From contig JACQIJ010000003.1 in assembly GCA_016198545.1 (NCBI GenBank), positions 1-16,968 of the forward strand: a DNA stretch of 16,968 nt. The letters run 5' to 3'. Made by a program: the position numbers and the translations under genes. Shown one piece after another: positions 6,114 through 12,891 of this stretch. This stretch comes from Pseudomonadota bacterium (GTDB lineage Bacteria > Pseudomonadota > Alphaproteobacteria > Micavibrionales > Micavibrionaceae). Each line of letters begins with the position of its first letter. Within the stretch, counting starts at the first letter, position 1. Under the pieces are notes generated by a model. The model saw only the letters and a list, made by a program, of their open reading frames with translations, was not told where the DNA came from and ran no database searches.

Positions 6114-6139
6114 CTGTCAGCCCCGTGAAAGGCTGACAG
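6114..6139. repeat. Perfect 9-bp inverted repeat (stem-loop)
   Basis: CTGTCAGCC (6114-6122) and GGCTGACAG (6131-6139) around an 8-base spacer. Neither strand has a T-run after the stem (+ side AAAATCC; - side TTGAAGG), so it is not a canonical terminator. It sits between the 37-codon frame and the acetyltransferase start; it could be an operator, an RNA-stability element, or part of a leader. Confidence 0.5.
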
Positions 6140-6207
6140 AAAATCCTCCCGAAAGTTTTCCCCGAGATTTCCGTCCGCCTTTCCAACCGAAAGAAAGGAA
6201 GGACGTT

Positions 6208-6819
6208 ATGAACGACCAACGAAAACACATTCTGATAGACGTGCCGATGCCCATCGTCACGCCGCGCCTTGTGCTGCGCCCGCCGCAGGCAGGCGACGGT
6301 GCGGCGTTAACCGAAGCCAAGGCGGAGACGTGGGATGACCTGCGCCGCTGGATGGCCTGGACAGACGCCGGGCAGGACGCGGAGATGGACGAAGTCTATG
6401 TCCGCGAACAACAGGCGAAATTTATCCTGCGCGAAGATATGACCATCATCGGCATCGAGAAGGAAACCGGCCGTCCGGTCATATGGTTGGGCTTGCACAG
6501 ATTCGACTGGGATCTGCGCCGTTTCGAGATCGGCTACTGGGTGCGCAAAAGCGCGCAGGGGAAGGGCTATGCGACGGAAGGTACGAATGCCCTGCTGCGC
6601 TATGCCTTCAACGCGCTGCAGGCGCAGCGCGTTGAAATCACGCACGCCGAAGGAAACGATAAAAGCCGCCGCGTCATCGAAAAGTTGGGTTTCACATTTG
6701 AAGCCCTGCAAAGAAAGGCTCATCGCCTGCCCGACGGCAAAACAGGCGATTACCGGCGGTATGTGCGTTTTGACGCGGACGACCTGCCGCTCCTTGATGT
6801 AAGTTGGGGGCCGCCATGA
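6208..6819 (+). CDS. GNAT-family N-acetyltransferase, RimJ/RimL-like
   Basis: Family role: transfers acetyl from acetyl-CoA to an amine; RimJ/RimL members modify N termini of ribosomal proteins, but many relatives act on other substrates. Seen: 203 residues; opening VTPRLVLRPPQAGD typical of RimJ/L, beta-strand IGYWVRKSAQGKGYATEG containing the acetyl-CoA pyrophosphate loop (QGKGYA, 117-122), then LLRYAFNALQAQRVEITHAEGNDKSRRVIEKLGF, the standard C-terminal helix-strand-helix ending in an Asn/Ser-Arg...GF motif. Strong AAGGAAGGA site at 6195-6203 fixes the start. Its stop overlaps the MFS gene's ATG (ATGA, 6816-6819), so they are co-translated. The substrate is unknown. Confidence 0.9.
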   Translation: MNDQRKHILIDVPMPIVTPRLVLRPPQAGDGAALTEAKAETWDDLRRWMAWTDAGQDAEMDEVYVREQQAKFILREDMTIIGIEKETGRPVIWLGLHRFDWDLRRFEIGYWVRKSAQGKGYATEGTNALLRYAFNALQAQRVEITHAEGNDKSRRVIEKLGFTFEALQRKAHRLPDGKTGDYRRYVRFDADDLPLLDVSWGPP

Positions 6820-8027
6820 CCAATGCGCAAAGAAAAGCGGCGCGGAATATCCGGATGCTGCAGATATACACTGTCTGCGCGAACGCGATTTTCGTTCTGC
6901 CCGTGCTCGTCCCTTACTACAGGGACGTCATCGGGCTGGGCTTCCGCGAGTTCATGATCGGGGAGGCTGTCTTCTCCGCGCTCATGATCGCGATGGAAGT
7001 GCCGACGGGATGGGTTTCCGATGTCTGGGGACGCAGGAAAACGCTTATCGTCAGCGCCGCCGTCCAGATTGCCGGATGGGCAATGCTGCTGCGCGCCGAC
7101 AGTTTTCTCGAAGCCACGGCGGCGCAGGCGACGCTTGCCGTCGCGGTAAGCCTTTTTTCGGGAACCAACAGCGCGTTTTTGTACGACACCCTGCTTGAAG
7201 CGGGGCGGGAAGGCGAATACCGGATGCGCGAGGGAGGACGCATGGGGCTGGCCCTGTGCGCCGTCGGGATTGCCTCGCTCATGGGCGGCGTCCTGTACGG
7301 GGTGAATCCCGTGCTGCCGCTGGCGGCGACGATCGTCTTCGTTTCCGCCGGATTTCTCGCCACCCTGGCGATGGCCGAACCGGCGCGCCATGCCGCGTCC
7401 GCGCGCAAGAATCCGTTCGCGGACATGGCGGAGACGTTCCGCTACGCCGTCCACGGCCATGCGGAAGTGGCGGGCATCATATTGCTGTCGGCCATGCTGT
7501 TTGCGACCACAAAGATGATGCTTTGGGCGCAGCAGCCTTATTACATCATGCTTGGCATGCGGGAGGAATGGTTCGGCGTCCTGACGGCCGCCGGGTTTTT
7601 CCTCGGCGGCGCGGCCAGCGCGTTCGGCCACCGTCTTGACGGAAAGATCAGCAATGTCGGCGCGCTCAAGATCATGATGGCCTGGATCGTTGGCGTTTGC
7701 GTGACAGCCGGCCTGTGGCCGGGATACCACGCCATACCGCTATTGCTGTCGGGATCGATCGTCTTCGGCGCGGGCTGGGTGCGCGTGCAGGCTGCCATCA
7801 ACAAGCGCGTTTCTTCGGCGCGCCGCGCGACAATCCTGTCCTGCGCCAGCCTGATGGTGCACGTGTTCGCCATGCCGCTTCTGGTTTTGACGGGGCTGAC
7901 GGTCGACCGGCATGACATCCATGCAGGACTCATGCTGCTGGCTGCGTTGCTGGGCGTCGGCGGAACGATTGCCGCGTTGACGATAAAAAGAAGGGATAAC
8001 AAGCCGGCAGTCTTGCCGGACGTCTGA
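6816..8027 (+). CDS. Major facilitator superfamily transporter
   Basis: Seen: 403 residues, strongly hydrophobic with about 12 predicted membrane segments, a short basic N terminus, and the MFS motif A between helices 2 and 3 (GWVSDVWGRRKTL, 65-77), preceded by AMEVPTGW, a pattern common in drug-efflux-like MFS proteins. Role: inner-membrane secondary transporter, probably proton-driven; the substrate cannot be read from sequence. The ATG at 6816 overlaps the acetyltransferase stop by 4 bases with a GGGGG ribosome site; TTG at 6804 is an alternative start. Coupling to an acetyltransferase hints at a common substrate, for example acetylation plus efflux, which is inference only. Its stop directly abuts the stop of convergent pheA. 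Confidence 0.88.
   Translation: MTNAQRKAARNIRMLQIYTVCANAIFVLPVLVPYYRDVIGLGFREFMIGEAVFSALMIAMEVPTGWVSDVWGRRKTLIVSAAVQIAGWAMLLRADSFLEATAAQATLAVAVSLFSGTNSAFLYDTLLEAGREGEYRMREGGRMGLALCAVGIASLMGGVLYGVNPVLPLAATIVFVSAGFLATLAMAEPARHAASARKNPFADMAETFRYAVHGHAEVAGIILLSAMLFATTKMMLWAQQPYYIMLGMREEWFGVLTAAGFFLGGAASAFGHRLDGKISNVGALKIMMAWIVGVCVTAGLWPGYHAIPLLLSGSIVFGAGWVRVQAAINKRVSSARRATILSCASLMVHVFAMPLLVLTGLTVDRHDIHAGLMLLAALLGVGGTIAALTIKRRDNKPAVLPDV
8004..8019 (+). terminator. Weak hairpin at the MFS/pheA junction
   Basis: CCGGCA-GTCT-TGCCGG (8004-8019) lies in the last codons of the MFS gene. The nearest T-run on the + strand (TTTTTTT near 8035-8041) is about 16 bases further, so it is a poor intrinsic terminator; any end of the + transcript would lie inside the pheA antisense. 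Confidence 0.25.
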
Positions 8028-8885
8028 TTATTTCGTTTTTTTGCTGCGGCGGAACGGGTGTGCGGGATAGGTTCCCAGAACTTGAACCTTTTCGGCGAAA
8101 AAGCGCAATTCTTCCAGCGCAAGGGTCAGGGCGCGGCTATCCGGGTGTCCCTCGACTTCCGCGTAGAACTGCGCCACGTCGAAGGCCGGGTCGACGTAGC
8201 TTTCCAGCTTCGCCATGCTGATCCCGTTCGTGGCGAAGCCGCCCAGAGCCTTGTACAGCGCGGCGGGGATGTTGCGTGTGCGGAAAATGATGCTGGTGAT
8301 GCAGGGCGCGTTCTTCCGCTGCGGCGGCACTACATGTTCGCGCGATAGAATCAGAAAGCGGGTCGTGTTGCGAACCGCGTCCTGCACATTGCGCTGCAGG
8401 ATTTTCAGGCCGTATATCTTTGCCGCCAGTTCGGACGCGATGGCGGCATGCGCCTTGTCCTTCATTTTTGCCACCTCCGACGCCGCGCCCGCCGTGTCCG
8501 ATCCGACATGCGCCTGCAACCGCATGCGGCGGATGATTTTCCGGCACTGGGGGAGGGCATGCACATGGCTATGGACATGCTTTATGTCTTTTTTTGCTGC
8601 GCCGGGAACGCCAAGCAGGGCGTGGCTCACGGGATGAAAATGCTCCCCGACGATGTAAAGCCCGCTTTCAGGCAGCAGGTGGTGGACGTCCGCCACGCGC
8701 CCCGCCAGCGCGTTGTCCACCGGTATCATCGCAAGCCCCGCTTTTTTGCCGCTCACGGCAATGAAAGCGTCCTCGAACGTTGCGCAGGGCAGGGTTTTCC
8801 GGCCCGGATAGACGGCGCGGCAAGCCATGTCCGCGTAGGCTCCCGGTTTCCCCTGGAATGATATTTTCCCTTTTATATTAATCAT
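8028..8885 (-). CDS. pheA: Prephenate dehydratase (monofunctional)
   Basis: Family role: prephenate to phenylpyruvate, committing to phenylalanine; cytoplasmic, allosterically inhibited by Phe through the ACT domain. Seen: 285 residues. Catalytic domain 1-185: FQGKPGAYADMA at the N terminus, IPVDNALAGRV (54-64), SDTAGAA (129-135) and NTTRF (173-177) with the essential Thr-Arg-Phe. ACT domain about 195-270: GFATNGISMAKLESY, then EGHPDSRALTLALEELRFF as in alphaproteobacterial enzymes. No chorismate mutase fusion; that activity is encoded at 5409-5714. Start ATG 8885 with a weak GGGGAA site. Divergent from the cytochrome c gene. In many alphaproteobacteria kdsB lies between pheA and such a cytochrome; here it is missing. 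Confidence 0.93.
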   Translation of the reverse strand: MINIKGKISFQGKPGAYADMACRAVYPGRKTLPCATFEDAFIAVSGKKAGLAMIPVDNALAGRVADVHHLLPESGLYIVGEHFHPVSHALLGVPGAAKKDIKHVHSHVHALPQCRKIIRRMRLQAHVGSDTAGAASEVAKMKDKAHAAIASELAAKIYGLKILQRNVQDAVRNTTRFLILSREHVVPPQRKNAPCITSIIFRTRNIPAALYKALGGFATNGISMAKLESYVDPAFDVAQFYAEVEGHPDSRALTLALEELRFFAEKVQVLGTYPAHPFRRSKKTK

Positions 8886-8928
8886 TTAATTCCCCGTGAA
8901 CGAAAGGCCGCCCATTTCATAAAGACTG

Positions 8929-8955
8929 TCGACAAGCCTGCCGGGATTGTATAAT
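8929..8955 (+). promoter_or_regulatory. Candidate sigma70 promoter for cytochrome c
   Basis: TCGACA (8929-8934) and a perfect TATAAT (8950-8955) with a short 15-base spacer; about 43 bases of leader to ATG 9006. The -10 match is strong, the spacing suboptimal. Confidence 0.45.
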
Positions 8956-9005
8956 TTCTGAGCCACGGAGTCTTGTTTTCTTTTTGCGTATCGGGTGTTT
9001 GAATC

Positions 9006-9620
9006 ATGAATAGCTTTGAATGGAATAAGGTAATGGCCGCCATCCTCGTCGCGGGGATTACGGCCATGCTGGCGGGTTTTTTTGCGAACAAGGCCGTCAG
9101 GCCGCATGAGGTGGCTGCGCATGGATCGACGGAAGTGGCGGCGGGGTCCGCAGCCGCGGCCGCGCCGCAGATGCCGGATCCGGTCATGGCGCTGATCGCC
9201 GGCGCGGACATCGAACAGGGCAAGAAGCTTTCCAAGGCCTGCGCGGCCTGTCACACGTTCGACAAGGGCGGCGCGGACGGCGTCGGCCCGAATCTATGGA
9301 ACGTCATGACGCGCGGCAAGGCGGCGGAATCCGGCTTCTCCTATTCCGCCGGCATGGGCGCCAAGGGCGGAAAATGGACGTATGATGATCTGAACCACTT
9401 CCTGTGGAAACCGAAAAAGTTCATATCCGACACAAAGATGAACTTCATCGGCGTGAAGAAGCCTGAGGATCGCGCTGCGCTGATCGCGTGGCTGCGCACG
9501 CTGGCCGACTCGCCGTCCGCGCTGCCTTCGGCGGGCGATATTGCCGCGGAAGAATCGGCCCTGAGCGCCAATGCTCCGGCGGAAGAGGCGTCTGCTCCTC
9601 CAGCGACGGAAACCCATTAA
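9006..9620 (+). CDS. Membrane-anchored cytochrome c, class I
   Basis: Role: electron carrier in the periplasm, probably between the bc1 complex and a terminal oxidase, as for CycM/c552-type proteins. Seen: 204 residues. An N-terminal hydrophobic segment (about 9-27) without a clear cleavage site acts as an anchor; a low-complexity Ala-rich linker follows (45-65); then heme c motif CAACH (79-83) in GKKLSKACAACHTFDKGG, GVGPNLW, and the distal Met in TKMNFIG (Met145). The C terminus (170-204) is an acidic, Ala/Pro/Glu-rich tail beyond the heme domain. Such proteins flank pheA/kdsB in many alphaproteobacteria. Ribosome site weak. The end overlaps the possible start of the glycosidase (see next). 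Confidence 0.92.
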   Translation: MNSFEWNKVMAAILVAGITAMLAGFFANKAVRPHEVAAHGSTEVAAGSAAAAAPQMPDPVMALIAGADIEQGKKLSKACAACHTFDKGGADGVGPNLWNVMTRGKAAESGFSYSAGMGAKGGKWTYDDLNHFLWKPKKFISDTKMNFIGVKKPEDRAALIAWLRTLADSPSALPSAGDIAAEESALSANAPAEEASAPPATETH

Positions 9621-10908
9621 CGCGCCCTCCGGCGATCCGGATGACGCCGCGCGCGGCATCCTCATCGCGAACAGCCGCGGCGGCCGTTACACGATTCCTG
9701 CAAAACGCCTGTATCCTTTCCAGTGGAACTGGGATTCATGCTTTTCCGCGCTGGGCTGGTCCACGTTCGACGAGGCGCGCGCATGGGAGGAGCTGCGCAC
9801 CCTGTTCGCGCATCAGTGGCCCGGCGGCATGGTGCCGCATATCATTTTTCATGAACGGCACGACACGTATTTTCCCGGCCCGGATGTCTGGCGGCTGAAG
9901 CAGGAAGTGCCGACTTCCGGCATCACCCAGCCGCCCGTCGCAGCGTCCGTCGCGCGGTTCATATATGAGCGCGCGAAAGACAGGGAGATGGCGCGCGATA
10001 TGCTGGCGCGGCTGCTGCCCCGCATATTTCTGTATCATCACTGGTACCATCACCAGCGCGATCCCGGCAAAACCGGGCTTGTCGCCATCTATCACCCGTG
10101 GGAAAGCGGGCGCGACAACAGTCCCGAATGGGATGCGGCCCTTGCGGCCGTCCCGGCGGACAAGGTGACGCCGTACAAGCGGCGGGATATTGATCACGTT
10201 CTGGCCGAACACCGCCCGTCGCAGGACGATTACAACCGCTACATGGCGCTGGTCGAACTGTTCCGCAGCCACGATTACGATCATGGCGCAATCTACCCGT
10301 TGACGCCGTTCCGGATGGCCGATGCAGGGGTGAATTTCATGCTGATGCGCGCGAACCGCGACCTTCTATGGCTGCTGGAGGAAACGGGAAGCGCGGATGG
10401 GGCGGCGCGCGCTGAAATCGCGAAGTGGATCGCGCGGCAGGAAGAAGCATTTGAATCCCTGTGGGATGAAAATGCCGGGGCCTATTGCTCCCTTGATCTT
10501 GTTGCGGGGCGCAACACGGGGATTGCGACATCGGGGTCGTTTTTGTCCCTGTATGCGGGCGCTGCGCGCGGCGGACGCGCAGAACGAGTGGCCGGGACGG
10601 TTGAACGCTGGATTTCCGAATCGAAGTTTTCCGTGCCGACGATCGTGCCTTCTGATGTGCTGTTCGACAGGATGCGCTACTGGCGCGGGCCGATCTGGGC
10701 GATCATGAATTTCATGGTTGCGACCGGGTTGCGGGAATCCGGGTACTATGCTGCGTTGCAACGCATCGGAGAGGATACGGCGGTTCTGATACGGACAAAC
10801 GGCTTCCAGGAATATTTCGATCCCCTGTCCGGCGCGGGTCTGGGCGGCGCGGACTTCTCGTGGACGGCTGCAATGTGGCTGTTCTGGGCCCGGGAATTCG
10901 GGAGATAA
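9571..10908 (+). CDS. GH63/MGH1-like glycoside hydrolase, (alpha/alpha)6 barrel
   Basis: Family role: hydrolysis of alpha-glycosidic bonds; relatives include mannosylglycerate/glucosylglycerate hydrolases and GH63 glucosidases. Seen: 445 residues at most, no signal peptide. Signature segments: RLYPFQWNWDSCF (46-58), QWPGGMVPHIIF (82-93), YHPWESGRDNSPEWD (174-188; Asp182 the likely catalytic acid), RYWRGPIWAIMNF (369-381) and NGFQEYFDP (410-418; Glu414 the likely base). Substrate is not decidable; a compatible-solute glycoside is plausible from the family. The first about 20 residues (MLRRKRRLLLQRRK...) overlap the cytochrome tail and look out of frame with the family, so the true start may lie near 9616, where no ATG exists but an ATT overlaps the cytochrome stop. 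Not obviously co-functional with the cytochrome. Confidence 0.85.
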   Translation: MLRRKRRLLLQRRKPINAPSGDPDDAARGILIANSRGGRYTIPAKRLYPFQWNWDSCFSALGWSTFDEARAWEELRTLFAHQWPGGMVPHIIFHERHDTYFPGPDVWRLKQEVPTSGITQPPVAASVARFIYERAKDREMARDMLARLLPRIFLYHHWYHHQRDPGKTGLVAIYHPWESGRDNSPEWDAALAAVPADKVTPYKRRDIDHVLAEHRPSQDDYNRYMALVELFRSHDYDHGAIYPLTPFRMADAGVNFMLMRANRDLLWLLEETGSADGAARAEIAKWIARQEEAFESLWDENAGAYCSLDLVAGRNTGIATSGSFLSLYAGAARGGRAERVAGTVERWISESKFSVPTIVPSDVLFDRMRYWRGPIWAIMNFMVATGLRESGYYAALQRIGEDTAVLIRTNGFQEYFDPLSGAGLGGADFSWTAAMWLFWAREFGR

Positions 10909-10996
10909 GGAGGGGCGCGCTGCGTCCGCACCAACTATTTTTCTATCTTTTTTTATAAAAACCGTGATATAGATAACGGATAACCATTCGCCCTAT

Positions 10997-11467
10997 ATGG
11001 ACAAGATTGCTGTAGGCAAAAACAAGTACGGCCTGGGTGTCTTTTGCATCACTGCACTAAAGAAGGGCGAACGCATCCTTGATTTCTCCGGACCGGCCAT
11101 AGTTTTCGAATATCCGCTTTCACAATATCAGAACGAAGGACACGCCGTGCAAGTCGGATACGATTCCTATATCGTTCCGCAAGGTCACGGGTACTACGTC
11201 AACCACAGTTGCCATCCTAACGCCATTATTGAGGCTGTGACCGGCCTGGCTGCTTTGCGCGATATCGATCCCGGCGAGGAAATCTGCTTTGATTATTCAA
11301 CCGGCATGGATGAGGACAGCTGGACCATGCGGTGCCTTTGCGGCAGTCCCCATTGCCGCGGCCTCATAAAGGACTTCAAGTATCTTCCGCCGGAACTGCA
11401 ACGGCGCTATCTGCAACTGAATGCCGTTCCGCCGTTTGTAACGGTGGATATTCCCAAAGTTGCCTGA
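10997..11467 (+). CDS. Small SET-domain protein (putative lysine methyltransferase)
   Basis: Family role: SAM-dependent protein lysine methylation; common in eukaryotes, rarer in bacteria. Seen: 156 residues, almost only SET plus post-SET. GLGVFCITALKKGERIL (12-28) is the first SET strand region; YYVNHSCHPN (66-75) is the NHSCxPN SAM/lysine motif; LRDIDPGEEICFDYS (87-101) carries the catalytic Tyr100; CLCGSPHCRG (113-122) is a post-SET CxCx4C. Cys72 with Cys113, Cys115 and Cys120 is the four-cysteine zinc site seen in DIM-5-type enzymes, so all key residues are present. No signal peptide. ATG 10997 lacks a clear ribosome site. Convergent with der, 3 bases apart. Substrate unknown. Confidence 0.9.
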   Translation: MDKIAVGKNKYGLGVFCITALKKGERILDFSGPAIVFEYPLSQYQNEGHAVQVGYDSYIVPQGHGYYVNHSCHPNAIIEAVTGLAALRDIDPGEEICFDYSTGMDEDSWTMRCLCGSPHCRGLIKDFKYLPPELQRRYLQLNAVPPFVTVDIPKVA

Positions 11468-11470
11468 TTT

Positions 11471-12886
11471 TTACCCGTACGGGTTCCGGCTTGCCCTGAC
11501 CAGAAGCCGCACGGGGACGCCGGGCAGGTCGAAATCGTCCCGCAGACCGTTGATGAGATAGCGTTTGTAGGAATCGTCCATGTCCCCCGCCTGCGACACC
11601 CACAGGGCGAAGGTCGGCGGGCGGGATTTGACCTGCGTGATGTATTTCAGGCGGTTCGGGCGTCCGTTCACCATCGGCGCGGGGTTACGGCTTTCCATCA
11701 TGCCCAGCCACCGGTTCATTTTGCCCGTCGGTACGCGCTTGTTCCATGTTTCGTATGCGCGCAGCGCGGCATCCATGATTTTCGTCACGTTTTTCCCCGT
11801 CAGGGCCGACAGCGTGACGACCGGAACGCCCCGCGCCTGCGCCAGAGACATGTCGAGCCGATCGCGCAGTTTTTGCAGAGCTTCCTTTGCGTCCTCCACC
11901 ACATCCCATTTATTGACGGCGATGACCAGCGCGCGCCCCTCCTCCATGACGTGCTGCGCGATGGTCAGATCCTGCTTTTCCAGCATGACAGCGGCGTCCA
12001 CCACCAGAATGACGACCTGCGCCAGCCGGATGGCGCGCAGCGTATCTTCCGTAGACATGCGTTCTATTTCATCCACCACTTTTGCTTTTTTTCGCAGGCC
12101 CGCCGTATCGACCAGCCGGAAGGGCCGATCCTTGTATTCCCACCGGACGGCGATGGCGTCGCGCGTGATGCCGGCTTCGGGGCCGGTCATGACGCGCTCG
12201 CTGCCCAGAAGCGCGTTGAGCAGCGTCGATTTTCCAACGTTGGGACGCCCCGCAATGGCGATTTTGATCGGGTTTTCCTCCGGTTCCTCCGGCGCGTCCG
12301 CTGCGAAGTCGTAATTCTCGTCTCCCTCGATGGCGTCAAGATCGGGGAGAATGTTCTCTTCCCCTTTTTCTTCCCCGCCCTGCTTCCTTTCGTCAGGGAA
12401 AAACTCTTTCAACGCGTCGTGAAGGAGATCCATGCCGATGCCGTGCTCGGCGGACAGGATGACCGGTTCGCCCAGCCCCAGCGCGTATGACTCGCCGATG
12501 GCGGCCTGCGCCGCCTTTTCATTTTCACATTTGTTGATGCCGAGAACGACGGGGATTTTTTGCTTGCGCAGCCAGCGCGCGAAATGCTCGTCCAGCGGCA
12601 TGATGCCCGCCCGCCCGTCGATCAGGAACAGCGCCGCATCGGCTTCGGCCAGCGCGGCCTCCGTCTGGCGGCGCATGCGCCCTTCGATACTGTCGTCGAA
12701 GCTTTCCTCAAGGCCCGCCGTGTCGATAATCCGCAGTTGATTTCCGAACAGGCTTCCTTCCGCCTCGCGCCAGTCGCGCGTGATGCCGGGCGTGTCGTTG
12801 ACGATGGCCAGTTTCTTGCCGGCCAGTCTGTTGAAAAGAGTCGATTTGCCGACGTTCGGCCTGCCGATGATCGCCAGCGTGAACAT
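11471..12886 (-). CDS. der: Ribosome biogenesis GTPase Der (EngA)
   Basis: Role: essential double-GTPase needed for 50S subunit maturation; cytoplasmic. Seen: 471 residues. G domain 1: GRPNVGKST (8-16), DTAG (55-58), NKCE (118-121). Acidic linker of about 35 residues (168-205). G domain 2: GRPNVGKST (213-221), DTAG (260-263), NKWD (325-328). C-terminal KH-like domain follows (PTGKMNRWL, then KSRPPTFALWVS, FDLPGVPVRLLVR), ending RNPYG. All catalytic motifs are intact. Last gene of the yfgM-like/bamB/der cluster, 5 bases after the bamB stop, with the AGG of that stop region as ribosome site. Start ATG 12886. Confidence 0.97.
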   Translation of the reverse strand: MFTLAIIGRPNVGKSTLFNRLAGKKLAIVNDTPGITRDWREAEGSLFGNQLRIIDTAGLEESFDDSIEGRMRRQTEAALAEADAALFLIDGRAGIMPLDEHFARWLRKQKIPVVLGINKCENEKAAQAAIGESYALGLGEPVILSAEHGIGMDLLHDALKEFFPDERKQGGEEKGEENILPDLDAIEGDENYDFAADAPEEPEENPIKIAIAGRPNVGKSTLLNALLGSERVMTGPEAGITRDAIAVRWEYKDRPFRLVDTAGLRKKAKVVDEIERMSTEDTLRAIRLAQVVILVVDAAVMLEKQDLTIAQHVMEEGRALVIAVNKWDVVEDAKEALQKLRDRLDMSLAQARGVPVVTLSALTGKNVTKIMDAALRAYETWNKRVPTGKMNRWLGMMESRNPAPMVNGRPNRLKYITQVKSRPPTFALWVSQAGDMDDSYKRYLINGLRDDFDLPGVPVRLLVRASRNPYG

Positions 12887-12891
12887 GGCGT

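Noticed and set aside
6750..7730. Minus-strand frame of 326 codons
   Set aside because: Opposite the GNAT/MFS genes, which are well supported; product is Arg/His-rich and lacks any family signature.
11580..12490. + strand frames opposite der
   Set aside because: Shadow frames: der is intact with both G domains.
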